Shown here in pieces: positions 20,541 to 29,670 of a stretch of 34,233 nt of DNA (its first letter is position 1; every line of letters begins with the position of its first letter). The notes below the pieces were generated by a model that did not search any database, was not told where the DNA came from, and saw only the letters and a list, made by a program, of their open reading frames with translations. The position numbers and the translations under genes were made by a program. Source of the DNA: Pelargonium nanum (lineage: Eukaryota > Streptophyta > Magnoliopsida > Geraniales > Geraniaceae); the NCBI GenBank assembly GCA_036897485.1, contig JAYMTF010000535.1, positions 1-34,233 of the forward strand, written 5' to 3'.

Positions 20541-23500
20541 ACATATGTTTGATAATTTTTGAGACAATATTCAGCATTTTGTTTGGTTTACCTGCACACA
20601 GATGTTTTTTGAGCTACTATTTAGCTCAGTAGATTTTTTTTTGAGCTATTTAGTTTAGCAAATATGTGATTTTTTGTTTGTTTGGTTTCTTAGCAATCTA
20701 ATGGAGCTTCAGTACACTTGGATTTGTACCCAGTCAGTGGCCTACTCTATGGCCTCAGTATCATGTGCTGTGATTTATTATTGTTTTTATGGATATTTTG
20801 TTTAGTTGAGCTGAGTTTGCAGGGCAATTATTGTTGTATTATTTTAGTGGCTGTGGGAGCAAATAACACGGTCTTTCAGATGCTTATTTTTTACTCAACG
20901 TGTTTAGTTTCTGTTTGCCACATGTATTGATCTGGTCGTTTTTTGGCATATCAATTCGTGTAGATCTTATTTTACCTGGTATTTGCTCTTTGTAGACTCT
21001 TTTGGAAACCAATAATCATAATCTAATTATTTGCTTGTTTTGTATGAAATGAATTGTGCAGAGGATTCTCTGAAACGTGAGTCTGGAAGTAAGGTTCAAC
21101 ATGCTAATATCCAAGCATCAAAGGTAAGAATGAAGATAATTATGCTTCATATTGCACGAGTTTTTGAGTGATGTAACTATAGTTTACTATTCTACTGGTT
21201 ATGATATTTTTTTCCTGTATTTTTATAAAATGGAATTGAGATTTTGTGTTGTTGCATTTAATACCCAAACAGGTTGATGTTTATGGTATGGTACCATTTG
21301 CTTGATATAGGATCAGAGGATCTGGTGGCTTTTAGTGTTTACTTTACACCATCTAGTTAGTTAGTCTGAGTCATATGAGTATTAATATCTACCACCCATA
21401 AAGTTTTTTGGTGTAATGAAGAATGCATTGTAGTATTTTACTAAGGATTCTGGTATTAGTTTCCTATAATAATAATTGCTTTCTTTTAGGCATTATGGTC
21501 TGCTTCACGTGTGGCTATTTTACTACTTTCTTAATTCAATTGATGTCTCATATAGTTGGAATATTACTTGACAGGCTGTTGCTGACGTAATTCGTACTAC
21601 TTTGGGTCCTCGGTCCATGTTGAAGATGCTTCTTGATGCTTCTGGAGGTAATTATTCTGCTCTTTTTTTTTTATAAAGTGACATACATATATTGTCACAG
21701 ATATTTTAGAATATTTGCGGGGAAATACCTCAAATCTACCAATGGCTTATTGAATGTTGTTCTACGTGTAGTTCCTTGTGCTTCTATGCGCCCATTGGCT
21801 TCCATGTCACACTATGAAGATTTTCAGATTAGTTGACCCGACTCGTTTTATCTTATAATTGACAGGAATTGTCGTCACCAATGATGGGAACGCAATTCTA
21901 CGTGAACTTGATCTTGCTCATCCTGCAGCAAAGGTATAATTTGTGTCTGTCTTTTTCAATTTTATATTTCTCTCTTTATTTTGCTTTGTTTGACATATTT
22001 GCTCTTTGATTTGTTGTTGTAGTCAATGATTGAACTAAGCCGTACACAAGATGAAGAAGTAGGAGATGGAACAACCTCTGTCATTGTCCTTGGTATGTTT
22101 ACTTCTTGCATGTCTGCAGAATAACAATTTTGTTGTTAGTAGTTATGAATATGGATTAAGTTATGTTTTGGATTGAAATAATTATCATAGAAGCTATATA
22201 ATTGAGCTGGTCACACCTTCGATTAACTGTTTAGATTGACGAGTTTTTGTTTGTTTCTTTGTTCAATATTTTAATTATATATGCACATCTCTGATTGCTA
22301 TTTTTTCTTGAGTGAAATTATTTTTCTCGTCTTTTTATGGCTTCAAGTGTAAAACATTTGTTATTGATATATCATGTAGTATTATTCTTTTGGTTCTTAT
22401 TTCGCAATGGAATTTGTTGAAGCTGGTGAGATGCTCCATGTTGCGGAAGCCTTCATCGATAAGAAATTTCATCCTACAGTTATATGCCGAGGTAATGCTA
22501 CAGGTTCTCAAGCTTTTTTCACTTTCTTTCTAATTTCTATTGTGGATTCGAATTTACTTGTGCCTTTTCTTTTTCCCCCTTTAGCTTACAATAAAGCTCT
22601 GGAAGATGCTATTGCGGTGCTTGACAAAATTGCAATGACTATTGATGCGAAGGACCGTAAGTTCCTTGGAACACTTCAATTAGTTTTTCATTTTGACAAG
22701 TTAATCTTATGATATCAGCTTATGGGAAGTCCCATATTTGCAATGAACACATGTTTGACGTTTTGAATCATGTAACCAGTATCTCTCTCACTCTCACACA
22801 CACACACTCACTCACACACACACACACACACACACACACATTCCTTCCTCGATCTTTGTCTGTCATTTAACCAAACCACACCTTTTGAAAGATTTGACTT
22901 CACTATGGTGAAAACCTTATAGATTCATTATTTGAAGAATCAGATTCTGTTTATATCATAGTAGTAATGCATTGTTTATTTGGCAGGGGGAACAATGTTG
23001 AGCCTAGTGAAGAGCTGTATTGGCACCAAGTTCACCAGCCAATTTGGTGATCTAGTTGCTGTGAGTACATTCTTCCTACAAGAATAGACATGCTCGATTA
23101 TATGGGACTATTTTGATTAAAAATAATCCTTCTATGCTGAGGACAAGTCCTCAAATCTGCTAGTTTGTTTTATAGTAGAGTTGGCAATTTGGACCCGAAT
23201 TTGCGGAAACCCAAAACCCAACCCACTTCATGTGGGTTCAGGTTTATAAGTAGACCCAATCATTTTTTTGGGTTGGATTGGGTCAGGGTTATCATGAGAA
23301 TTGCAGGTCGGTTAAACCCGCAACCTACACTTCTTTGGAGTCGGGATTGGGTTAGGCCTCTTCAATCCTACCCGAAATCCGTATTGCCAGCTGTGTATTG
23401 TACTCGTGAGGAAATTTGTGGACTTATCATGTTTTTTCTGCTACTAATGTGCCTATTTTTCAGGATTTAGCCATTGATGCTACCACAACTGCTGGGGTGG

Positions 23501-25457
23501 ACCTCGGGCAAGGTCTGCGTGAAGTTGATATTAAGAAATACATTAAGGTCGAGAAAGTCCCTGGAGGCCAGTTGGAGGATTCAAAGGTTCTTAAGGGAGT
23601 GATGTTCAACAAAGACGTCGTTGCTCCGGGAAAAATGAGAAGAAAGATCGTCAATCCGCGCATCATACTTCTCGATTGTCCCCTCGAGTACAAGAAGGGA
23701 GAGAACCAAACAAATGCCGAATTACTTAAAGAAGAAGACTGGGCAGTCATGTTAAAAATGGAAGAAGAATACATTCAGGAAATATGCACGCAGATCTTGA
23801 AGTTCAAACCCGATCTAGTAATAACCGAGAAGGGGCTTAGTGACTTGGCTTGCCATTATTTTAGCAAGGCTGGCGTCACTGCCATCAGGAGGCTGAGGAA
23901 GACAGATAACAATAGAATTGCCAAGGCATGTGGTGCTGTTATTGTCAACAGACCCGATGAGTTGCAAGAATCTGATGTCGGTACTGGGGCCGGGCTATTT
24001 GAGGTCAAGAAAATCGGGGATGAGTTCTTTACATTCATCGTTGATTGTAAAGATCCGAAGGCATGTACTGTACTCCTAAGAGGTGCTAGTAAGGATCTTC
24101 TGAATGAAGTGGAAAGGAATCTACAGGTATATGATTTTTGATTTGGTGTTCATATACTCGTTTGAAGAGCTTGATGATGATCAAATGCGTATTTTTGTGA
24201 CAGGATGCTATGGCTGTAGCAAGAAATATAATCAAGAACCCGAAACTTGTTCCTGGTGGAGGTGCTACTGAGTTAACCGTATCTGCTATGCTGAAGCAGA
24301 AGAGTTCATCCATTGAAGGCATAGAAAAGGGAAGACAATTCTAATAGGGTTGTTTTTGTCGATATAAAAACTGTGGCATTCAGGAGTTTGAATGTATCTT
24401 AACTCGTTTCTATTCAAGATATATAGAAGATTTAGCTGTTCTAAATAGGTTTGTTCTACGGTCAAGATTGAGTGAAATGTGTGAGTTATAATGAAGTGGA
24501 TTGTTCCAATAGTAATAAAAAATGATCAAATACATTTTATAATAGAATAAGTTGAAAACAAAACAATATAAAATTGAAAAATCAATATTTCGGTCTGGCC
24601 TGGATTTATTTAGTCTTGTCCTGGTCCAAACCAGAGTATAAACACCCATAGTTCTGAATATAATCTAATATTTTTATTGTGTTTGTCTTGATTGTAAATT
24701 TAGTGGCCTTACGAAGCCGCAGCCATAGCTTTTGAGGCTATACCAAGGACATTGGCACAGAATTGTGGAGTTAATGTTATTAGGACGATGACAGCCCTGC
24801 AAGGAAAGGTATGCTATATATATGTGTAATTCGTTGATCTTTAGACTCTAAAATTGACCTGTGTCCATATTTATACTAATGCATATTGGAAATTTGCTAC
24901 AGCATGCTAATGGTGAGAATGCGTGGATCGGCATAGATGGGAACACTGGTGCAATCTCGGACATGAAAGAGTCTAAGGTAAGCATCAAAACACTATTTTC
25001 ATTTCGGTCTTTACTTACTGGTGCACCGTCCATATGGCACCCATAATTCAGTCCGGTCTGGGACAGATGTACAGTTCATTAAAATTGTTTTGGAATTGGA
25101 ACCCAGTTCCATCCTATGCACGGTATGATCATAATTCGATCCATTCTGGGACCGATGCACAGTATGAAATTGTCCTTGGAACTAGAACCCAGTTACCATT
25201 TCCATAATTTTGAATACAAACATTACATTTATTAGTTTTGCTGCTAATCATATTGTATTTGTTCCGATCAGATTTGGGATGCATACAATGTGAAAGCACA
25301 AACCTTCAAGACAGCCATAGAGGCTGCATGCATGCTGCTGAGGATTGACGACATAGTAAGCGGGATCAAGAAGAAGCAAGCTCCTGGCTCAGGTCCTTCG
25401 AAACCGACAGTCGAGACAGAAGCAGACGCCGATGGTGAGCAAATTATCCCAGAGTAA
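19452..25457 (+). CDS. CCT3: T-complex protein 1 subunit gamma (CCT3), 13 exons, with a non-canonical intron 10 donor
   Basis: Gamma subunit of the TRiC/CCT chaperonin, which folds actin, tubulin and other cytosolic proteins with ATP. Exons: 19452-19476, 21062-21123, 21575-21647, 21866-21933, 22023-22092, 22423-22491, 22585-22656, 22987-23060, 23464-24126, 24204-24329, 24704-24808, 24903-24977, 25272-25457. All phases join and total 1668 bases, 555 residues, the length I recall for the Arabidopsis protein. Motifs: LGP at 39-41, TNDGN at 58-62, GDGTT at 90-94 (nucleotide binding), DIKKYIKVEKVPGG in the apical region, DAMAVARN with Asp393 (ATP hydrolysis) and GGGATE at 410-415. Eleven introns are GT-AG. 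Intron 10 starts GGAAGA instead of GTAAGA; without splicing the frame ends after four more codons (TAA 24342-24344), leaving 438 residues and losing the C-terminal equatorial part. Introns 8 and 12 contain repeats, and intron 1 has decayed exon 1 copies. Confidence 0.93.
22781..22840 (+). repeat. CT/CA microsatellite in CCT3 intron 7
   Basis: A CTCTCTCA/CACTCTCA start passes into a nearly pure (CA)n run, broken by two CTCA units, ending at 22840. Confidence 0.95.
23176..23395. mobile_element. hAT-type MITE in CCT3 intron 8
   Basis: The left end TAGAGTTGGCAATTT (23176-23190) and the right end TATTGCCAGCTGTG (23382-23395) are imperfect inverted repeats of the same family as 11237. The body has AAACCCAACCCAC / GTGGGTTCAGG and GGGTTAGGCC words. 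Flanking octamers do not match clearly. It makes a spurious 101-codon reading frame across the intron. Confidence 0.6.
24330..24703 (+). other. CCT3 intron 10 with GG at its 5' end
   Basis: Coding context demands an exon end after ...GGC ATA GAA AAG (24329) and a restart at TGG CCT TAC (24704), giving the invariant GIEKWPYEA order. The 3' side is a normal TTTAG acceptor. The 5' side reads AAG|GGAAGA, one base from the consensus AAG|GTAAGA. No alternative in-frame GT or GC donor was found nearby before the stop at 24342. Confidence 0.85.
25042..25205 (+). repeat. Tandem 88-bp duplication in CCT3 intron 12
   Basis: CATAATTCAGTCCGGTCTGGGACAGATG at 25042 (given by its key words CATAATTC, TCTGGGAC, GATG) recurs at 25130 with the same following words TACAGT/CACAGT, AAATTGT, TTGGAA and GAACCCAGTT. 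The 3' copy is truncated around 25205. Confidence 0.6.
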
Positions 25458-25845
25458 CAATATTGAGGAACTGATTCAAAACCTTAAGAGAGACCAAAAA
25501 CAAAAATGCTAAAAAAACAGATTGATTCGGATGTTTGGGGGATGCTCGTTTTGTGTGAGCAATGATGTTTAGTAAAATTTCTCTTGTTTCGAATTTCGGT
25601 TGCAGTTTTGGGTTTATCAATCGAGGCTGTTTTTAATTATATATGGTATGACTTTTGTAGTGCTGTTGTATTTTGTTCATATGGAATTGTTAAAATGAGC
25701 TTTTGTGTTCATATATGGATTTTAGTTACAATCCTGGTTTTTGATGGATCAATCTTTTGATTCGCACAAAGTCTCTGTTCACTGAGCAAATATTTTGGTT
25801 TTGGGTCTGAATAGTGCTATAGTCCCTAAATATTGAGTTGTGGAT
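25458..25845 (+). other. CCT3 3' UTR and spacer
   Basis: AT-rich 3' UTR following the TAA at 25455-25457, probably ending within about 250 bases. No other feature seen before the SMP1-type promoter. Confidence 0.5.
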
Positions 25846-25955
25846 GACGTGTCGCTTCCAGAATATGAAGATAGTGCCACGTGGTGACACTAGTCAGCTT
25901 TTGCTGATAAAACACATGCAACTTGCCACGTGTACCAATATGCCACTTATAAATA
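25846..25955 (+). promoter_or_regulatory. ABRE-rich seed promoter of the SMP1-type gene
   Basis: GACGTGTC (25846-25853), GCCACGTGGTG (core CACGTG 25878-25883) and GCCACGTGTAC (core 25927-25932) are three ABRE/G-box sites bound by bZIP factors such as ABI5. CATGCA at 25915-25920 is the core of the RY element read by ABI3/FUS3/LEC2-type B3 proteins. TATAAATA is at 25948-25955, about 60 bp before the ATG. This is the textbook composition of a late-maturation seed promoter. Confidence 0.85.
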
Positions 25956-26013
25956 CCGATCCAAATTTAGACTGAGCTCTATATTGCATTTGTTGAGAGT
26001 TGAGAGATAAAAA

Positions 26014-26292
26014 ATGGCTAAGAGCAAGGATGATATCAAGTACGCTACGGCTCAAGCTAAGCTGTCTGAAGACGAGTCTCTGAGGATTCGATACAAGGCG
26101 GGGACACCTCTCGAAGGAGGCAAGATTGCTGATTCTCAGCCGGTTGATCTATTTTCTGGTGCTAGCAACGTATCGAAAGCTCATAATCATGATAGTCAAG
26201 ATCTTAATGATCACAATCAGTCTCAGGTTCGACGTGATGATGAAGATGATGAATCGAACAAAAATGGAGGTGATGTGCTAAAGTTGGACTGA
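26014..26292 (+). CDS. Small seed maturation protein, SMP1-type LEA protein
   Basis: 92 codons, one exon, ATG at 26014 in AAAAATGGC context, TGA at 26290-26292. The N-terminal half, MAKSKDDIKYATAQAKLSED through GTPLEGGKIADSQPVDLFS, is the conserved signature of the small plant seed maturation proteins represented by Arabidopsis At3g12960 (SMP1) and soybean relatives. The C-terminal half is a hydrophilic Asn/Asp/Gln/His-rich tail with an acidic DDEDDE run; it has almost no hydrophobic residues and no Cys or Trp, as in other LEA-type proteins thought to be disordered in water and protective during drying. Length and lack of introns fit the family. The promoter is packed with ABREs and an RY core, which supports expression in late seed development under ABA/ABI3-type control. 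The biochemical role is not settled; protection of seed proteins is inferred from the family. Confidence 0.9.
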   Translation: MAKSKDDIKYATAQAKLSEDESLRIRYKAGTPLEGGKIADSQPVDLFSGASNVSKAHNHDSQDLNDHNQSQVRRDDEDDESNKNGGDVLKLD

Positions 26293-26789
26293 AGGTTTAA
26301 TTTGAAGGAGTTTTAGTTTTAGGGGTTTTAGATTGCTAGCTTTGTTGTTTGTTTTCTTTTTAGGAAGTGTATTTGGTTCTATTTTATTTTAGATTTAGAT
26401 TCTAGAAATGGTTACGAGTAATTGGGTTAAATGTTTATTTCATGATGAATAATTTGTTTTAGATTCACTCTTTATTCTAGTTTTTTAAGACGCTAAAATT
26501 TTGATAAGAAAGATGGAAGAAGATGACTAATTGTTGGGAATTAGGTTCTTAGCCAACCAATGGCTTAATATATAGCTTAAACGTTCATTGTTGATTGACT
26601 CTCAATGCCCCAAAAATATTGAACCTATCATTTCATGCAAAGCTTGCAATTCAAGACGCGAAATGTGTAATTCTAAACAACAAACGAAGCGCTTTGGACA
26701 AACACTACATATTTGTAATCCCGACAAAATATACTCGGTATTTGAGAGTCATGTGGATCCTTTGTATATACATTACAACATATTGGGAC
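26293..26789. other. SMP1-type 3' UTR and spacer
   Basis: T-rich 3' UTR, then AT-rich DNA. Overlapping short frames at 26588-26831 have no family resemblance. Confidence 0.4.
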
Positions 26790-26794
26790 TATAG

Positions 26795-26983
26795 TTGCAG
26801 TTTTGAACTGGATATGAAATTGGGCTTTTAATGGGCTTCTTCTGCAGTTTAAAAATGCAACGTAAGAGTGGTCTCTTACCCACACTAAAATTCTTTGGCT
26901 GCAGTTTTGAAACTGCAGTTATAAAACCCGCAGCGCAACACGTCAGCGGCTACTGTCTTTTATATTGCAGTTTAGAACTGCAA
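26795..26983. repeat. Cluster of GCAGTT...AACTGC palindromes (probable MITE)
   Basis: Four related words occur within 190 bp: TTGCAGTTTTGAACTG (26795-26810), CTGCAGTTTAAAAATGCAA (about 26842-26860), CTGCAGTTTTGAAACTGCAG (26899-26918, perfect 9-bp arms) and TTGCAGTTTAGAACTGCAA (26965-26983). A GC-rich core, CCCGCAGCGCAACACG, lies between. It fits a non-autonomous DNA transposon with subterminal palindromes; outer ends were not defined. Confidence 0.5.
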
Positions 26984-27386
26984 CCATAGACCTTATTTGT
27001 TGTAGTTGTAGGATATTATATTCAAATAATTTTGTGTTTGGGTTGAGCTTGTAAAATAATCAAACTACAATTTTGGCTTCTCTTCTAAAACTAAAGAAAC
27101 AATTAACAAAATTCAGAAACTATTCAACGTAGTTACGAACCGAGAGCATAAATTATAAGAATAAACTAGATTTAGAAGTTAAGAATTGATAAAAGAATAA
27201 TCTAAAATTCACATTGATTTTCGCAACAATGGAAGACAAAAATGAAACTAACCCAACAATTTCAAAGATCATGGACAAAATGAGAATATTTCATAATTAT
27301 GAACTTGAAACCCAAACTAGATAAGAAACCTAATAAAAAAAGTCTAAGTTTGCCGAGAAATGAGAATGGGAATTTCATTTTTTCGT

Positions 27387-28205
27387 TTAGTCATTAGACG
27401 TCGCTGACGTTTTATTTTTCTGATCCCACATATGTGCCGCACAATATAAAATTAAACACACAAGTGCAAATCCGCTCACCAAAAAAAGTTCTCTAACATG
27501 AACGCAGCTAGTCCAGGACTCCCAATCCGAACTTTCAATGTAACAATATTTTCTTGTATCAACCACATGTTCTAAGGAAGAAAAATTTGAAGAACCCAAT
27601 ACCTTTATTGTCAAGTTATTGCACACAACACTCTCCGAACCTCCCATACCCAATTTCCCTCTCAATTTCATGTGCATGTGAAATTTGGCCCATAACTTCG
27701 AACATTTACAAAACCCTAACCCTGATCTATCTTGATCATTGTTCGTACAATTATCAACAAGAACCGAGTAGGGGACCAACAATGGGGCACGTAAGGTGTC
27801 CCGCCCGCTAGATTTCTGATTCAAAGGCTCTAGACTTGTGTTTGAGAGAGCTTCTGTGTTATGGAACAAGGAGACAATGATTTTGTCATATGAAACATGA
27901 TGATCATTAAGGTCTTCTAGGGAAAAGGCGACGGAGAAATTTAAACTAGCCGTTGTGTTGTTGCTTGCCGGTGAAGAAATAGATGTTACCGTTAGTGATT
28001 CGAGTGTGAATATGGGACGAGTAGGAACGAGTGCTATAAAAATCCAAAAAGCTGCACTGTAAAGCAGAATTGCTGCTGAGGCTGCTGGTATGTAGAGTTT
28101 CCATGAGATTCTGATGTCGTCTTCGTCGTCGGTGGAAGCTCCGGCAGTGGCGGCTGATCGGGAGCCGATCACGTCGGGTGCATTTTGATGATAAATAGGA
28201 AACAT
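27387..28205 (-). CDS. NHL/LEA_2-like membrane protein, array member 1
   Basis: 272 codons, single exon, ATG at 28205, TAA at 27387-27389. Acidic cytosolic N-terminus, membrane segment at about 37-60, then a beta-rich domain in the style of NDR1/HIN1-like proteins: FTLESLTV, SVAFSLEDLN (the NPN-like position), YDKIIVSLFHNTEALSN, then a Q-x5-DTLRA region. A second hydrophobic segment, at about 239-259, lies near the C-terminus, which most NHL proteins lack. Several N-x-S/T sites suggest a luminal or apoplastic domain. Cysteines 153, 166, 195 and 221 match the framework seen in the other members, and GLGFC and RKYCYIE are array signatures. Closest by eye to member 4 (shared FH-x-TEALSN and K-x-MHMK words). 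NHL proteins are linked to pathogen and stress responses and membrane contact; function here is unknown. Confidence 0.75.
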   Translation of the reverse strand: MFPIYHQNAPDVIGSRSAATAGASTDDEDDIRISWKLYIPAASAAILLYSAAFWIFIALVPTRPIFTLESLTVTSISSPASNNTTASLNFSVAFSLEDLNDHHVSYDKIIVSLFHNTEALSNTSLEPLNQKSSGRDTLRAPLLVPYSVLVDNCTNNDQDRSGLGFCKCSKLWAKFHMHMKLRGKLGMGGSESVVCNNLTIKVLGSSNFSSLEHVVDTRKYCYIESSDWESWTSCVHVRELFLVSGFALVCLILYCAAHMWDQKNKTSATSND

Positions 28206-28530
28206 GGTTACTATTAGGTAGCTATAGATTGCTAGGGTTTTTCGAAGTGAGGGATAGTTTCGAGCTTAACATAAAACTAAAGATATTTTGTTGTTTCAAA
28301 ATGAGTGTTTACTCTATTTTAAAAAAGTTTGTTATACATAAATCTTGAACAATATCTTTGACATTGAGGAATAGTGCACAACATGAGCAAACAATCTACC
28401 TTATAACTAAAAAATCTGCTTCTTATTTTATAAAGTTTGTTGCAGATAAATTATTTCTCTCACTTAATTTTTTTTGAATATAGTACCTCCCGTCTAATTT
28501 TTTATTTTTAACCAAACAAGACAATGCATG

Positions 28531-28605
28531 TTGGACCAATCGGTTTAAGCGCTCTGCATTCTTTTTGAGGTCTCGGATTCGAGTTTCTTTGCCGACGGTA
28601 AGAAG
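28531..28605 (+). repeat. tRNA-derived SINE head, plus strand
   Basis: CAATCGGTTTAAGCGCTCTG is an A-box-like start and GGATTCGAGTT (28575-28585) a B-box-like phrase, about 30 bases apart as in tRNA-type pol III promoters. A tRNA gene itself is excluded because no cloverleaf with acceptor stem can be drawn. Confidence 0.45.
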
Positions 28606-28609
28606 TAGA

Positions 28610-28680
28610 GTAAGCAAGCGTAACAAACGAAGCTCGAACCTGAGATCTCAATAGAAGCAAGCGCCTTAAGCCACTTGCAC
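28610..28680 (-). repeat. tRNA-derived SINE head, minus strand, facing the previous one
   Basis: Reverse complement reads AAGTGGCTTAAGGCGCTTGC, then GAGATCTCAGGTTCGAGCTT, with the B box at 28631-28640. It aligns along its length with the plus-strand head at 28531-28605, so the two form a large imperfect inverted repeat. Confidence 0.5.
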
Positions 28681-29307
28681 AAATGATGGTTGTTAGAGAT
28701 AACTATCCCCTATTGTGTAGCTCATTTGATAAAAAAAATTTATATTTAGACAATATATCTTAATATGATTTACTAGATCGTTTCAAAATATATATGATTT
28801 ATTAGATAGTTTTTTTTTAAATGTGATTTATTAGAAAGCTATGTCAAAACATTAAACATAAGCCATACTTGGTACCGTTTCTCGTACATAATAAACAGGG
28901 ATGTTCCAAATGCAAGTTTTTAAGTATCTATTTTTCACTTTGAAATTTTTTGTTCTAAACTGAGTATGGTTTACTAGCTTGTTGAGTAGAAATTGTTTCT
29001 TCCCAAGAAACATCATGCTTAGGAGAAGTTGCCTTAGAAGTAGTAGGAAATGGTTTTCGAGATATGCTCTTTCACTTGCTTATCTATTTATTTATGTAAA
29101 ACACATGTTTCCGGCGATCGAACTCGAGAGCTCATATGTATGTTTAGCGGGATTGTACTAATTGAGAGCTCTTCCAACGATCCCATCTTGCAGCTAAAAC
29201 CATTAGTGAGATATGCTCTTTTACTTCGAGAAAATGAATAGCTCAAACATGAGAACTGATGGTGAGGCTTTGGTAGGTATATATCTAGTGGTCGGAAGAA
29301 CATGAAT

Positions 29308-29363
29308 AAAAATGTGGTGAATAATTTTTTTTCTTTCGATTCGAACACAAAAATGTGATGAAT
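29308..29363 (-). repeat. Poly(A) micro-insertion, minus orientation, 15-bp direct repeats
   Basis: AAAAATGTGGTGAAT (29308-29322) and AAAAATGTGATGAAT (29349-29363) flank 26 bases. The minus strand of the insert reads GTGTTCGAATCGAAAG followed by an A run. GTTCGAATC resembles a B box, so this may be the last part of a SINE. Confidence 0.5.
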
Positions 29364-29670
29364 GATAAGAATAGTATAGGATTAGTGTAAAAATGTTTGA
29401 ACGAACACTTAAATTTTTTATATACAAACACTTACAATACGTATTTCCATGCACTTGTATACACTTTGGAGAACATTAGAAAGATGGATAAACAAGATCA
29501 CTAACTTCTTAATTATTTGAAAAATCAGAAAACATGGTCTACTAATATTACCAAGATTACTATATATAGACATACAATAAAAAGATGGATTAAGTGAAAA
29601 GCGTGGTTTACTAACTTATTAGTACTAGTAATCATCAATTCATCATGGCATTTATCTTTAACTATCATCT

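Larger units (their letters stand above)
28206..29307. other. Spacer between array members 1 and 2
   Basis: AT-rich. It contains the convergent SINE-like heads at 28531-28680 and, at 28760-28835, three near-repeats of TGATTTAYTAGA separated by A/T tracts. No gene was recognised. Confidence 0.4.

Noticed and set aside
23165-23470. 101-codon plus-strand frame
   Set aside because: Lies across CCT3 intron 8 and its MITE, crossing the acceptor at 23463.
28531-28680. Genuine tRNA gene
   Set aside because: A-box and B-box-like words exist but no acceptor stem or cloverleaf can be formed, and the same phrase is repeated in inverted and dispersed form.
28760-28835. Further poly(A) micro-insertion between TGATTTATTAGA repeats
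   Set aside because: A third copy of the flanking word just upstream makes plain tandem repetition more likely than a target duplication.
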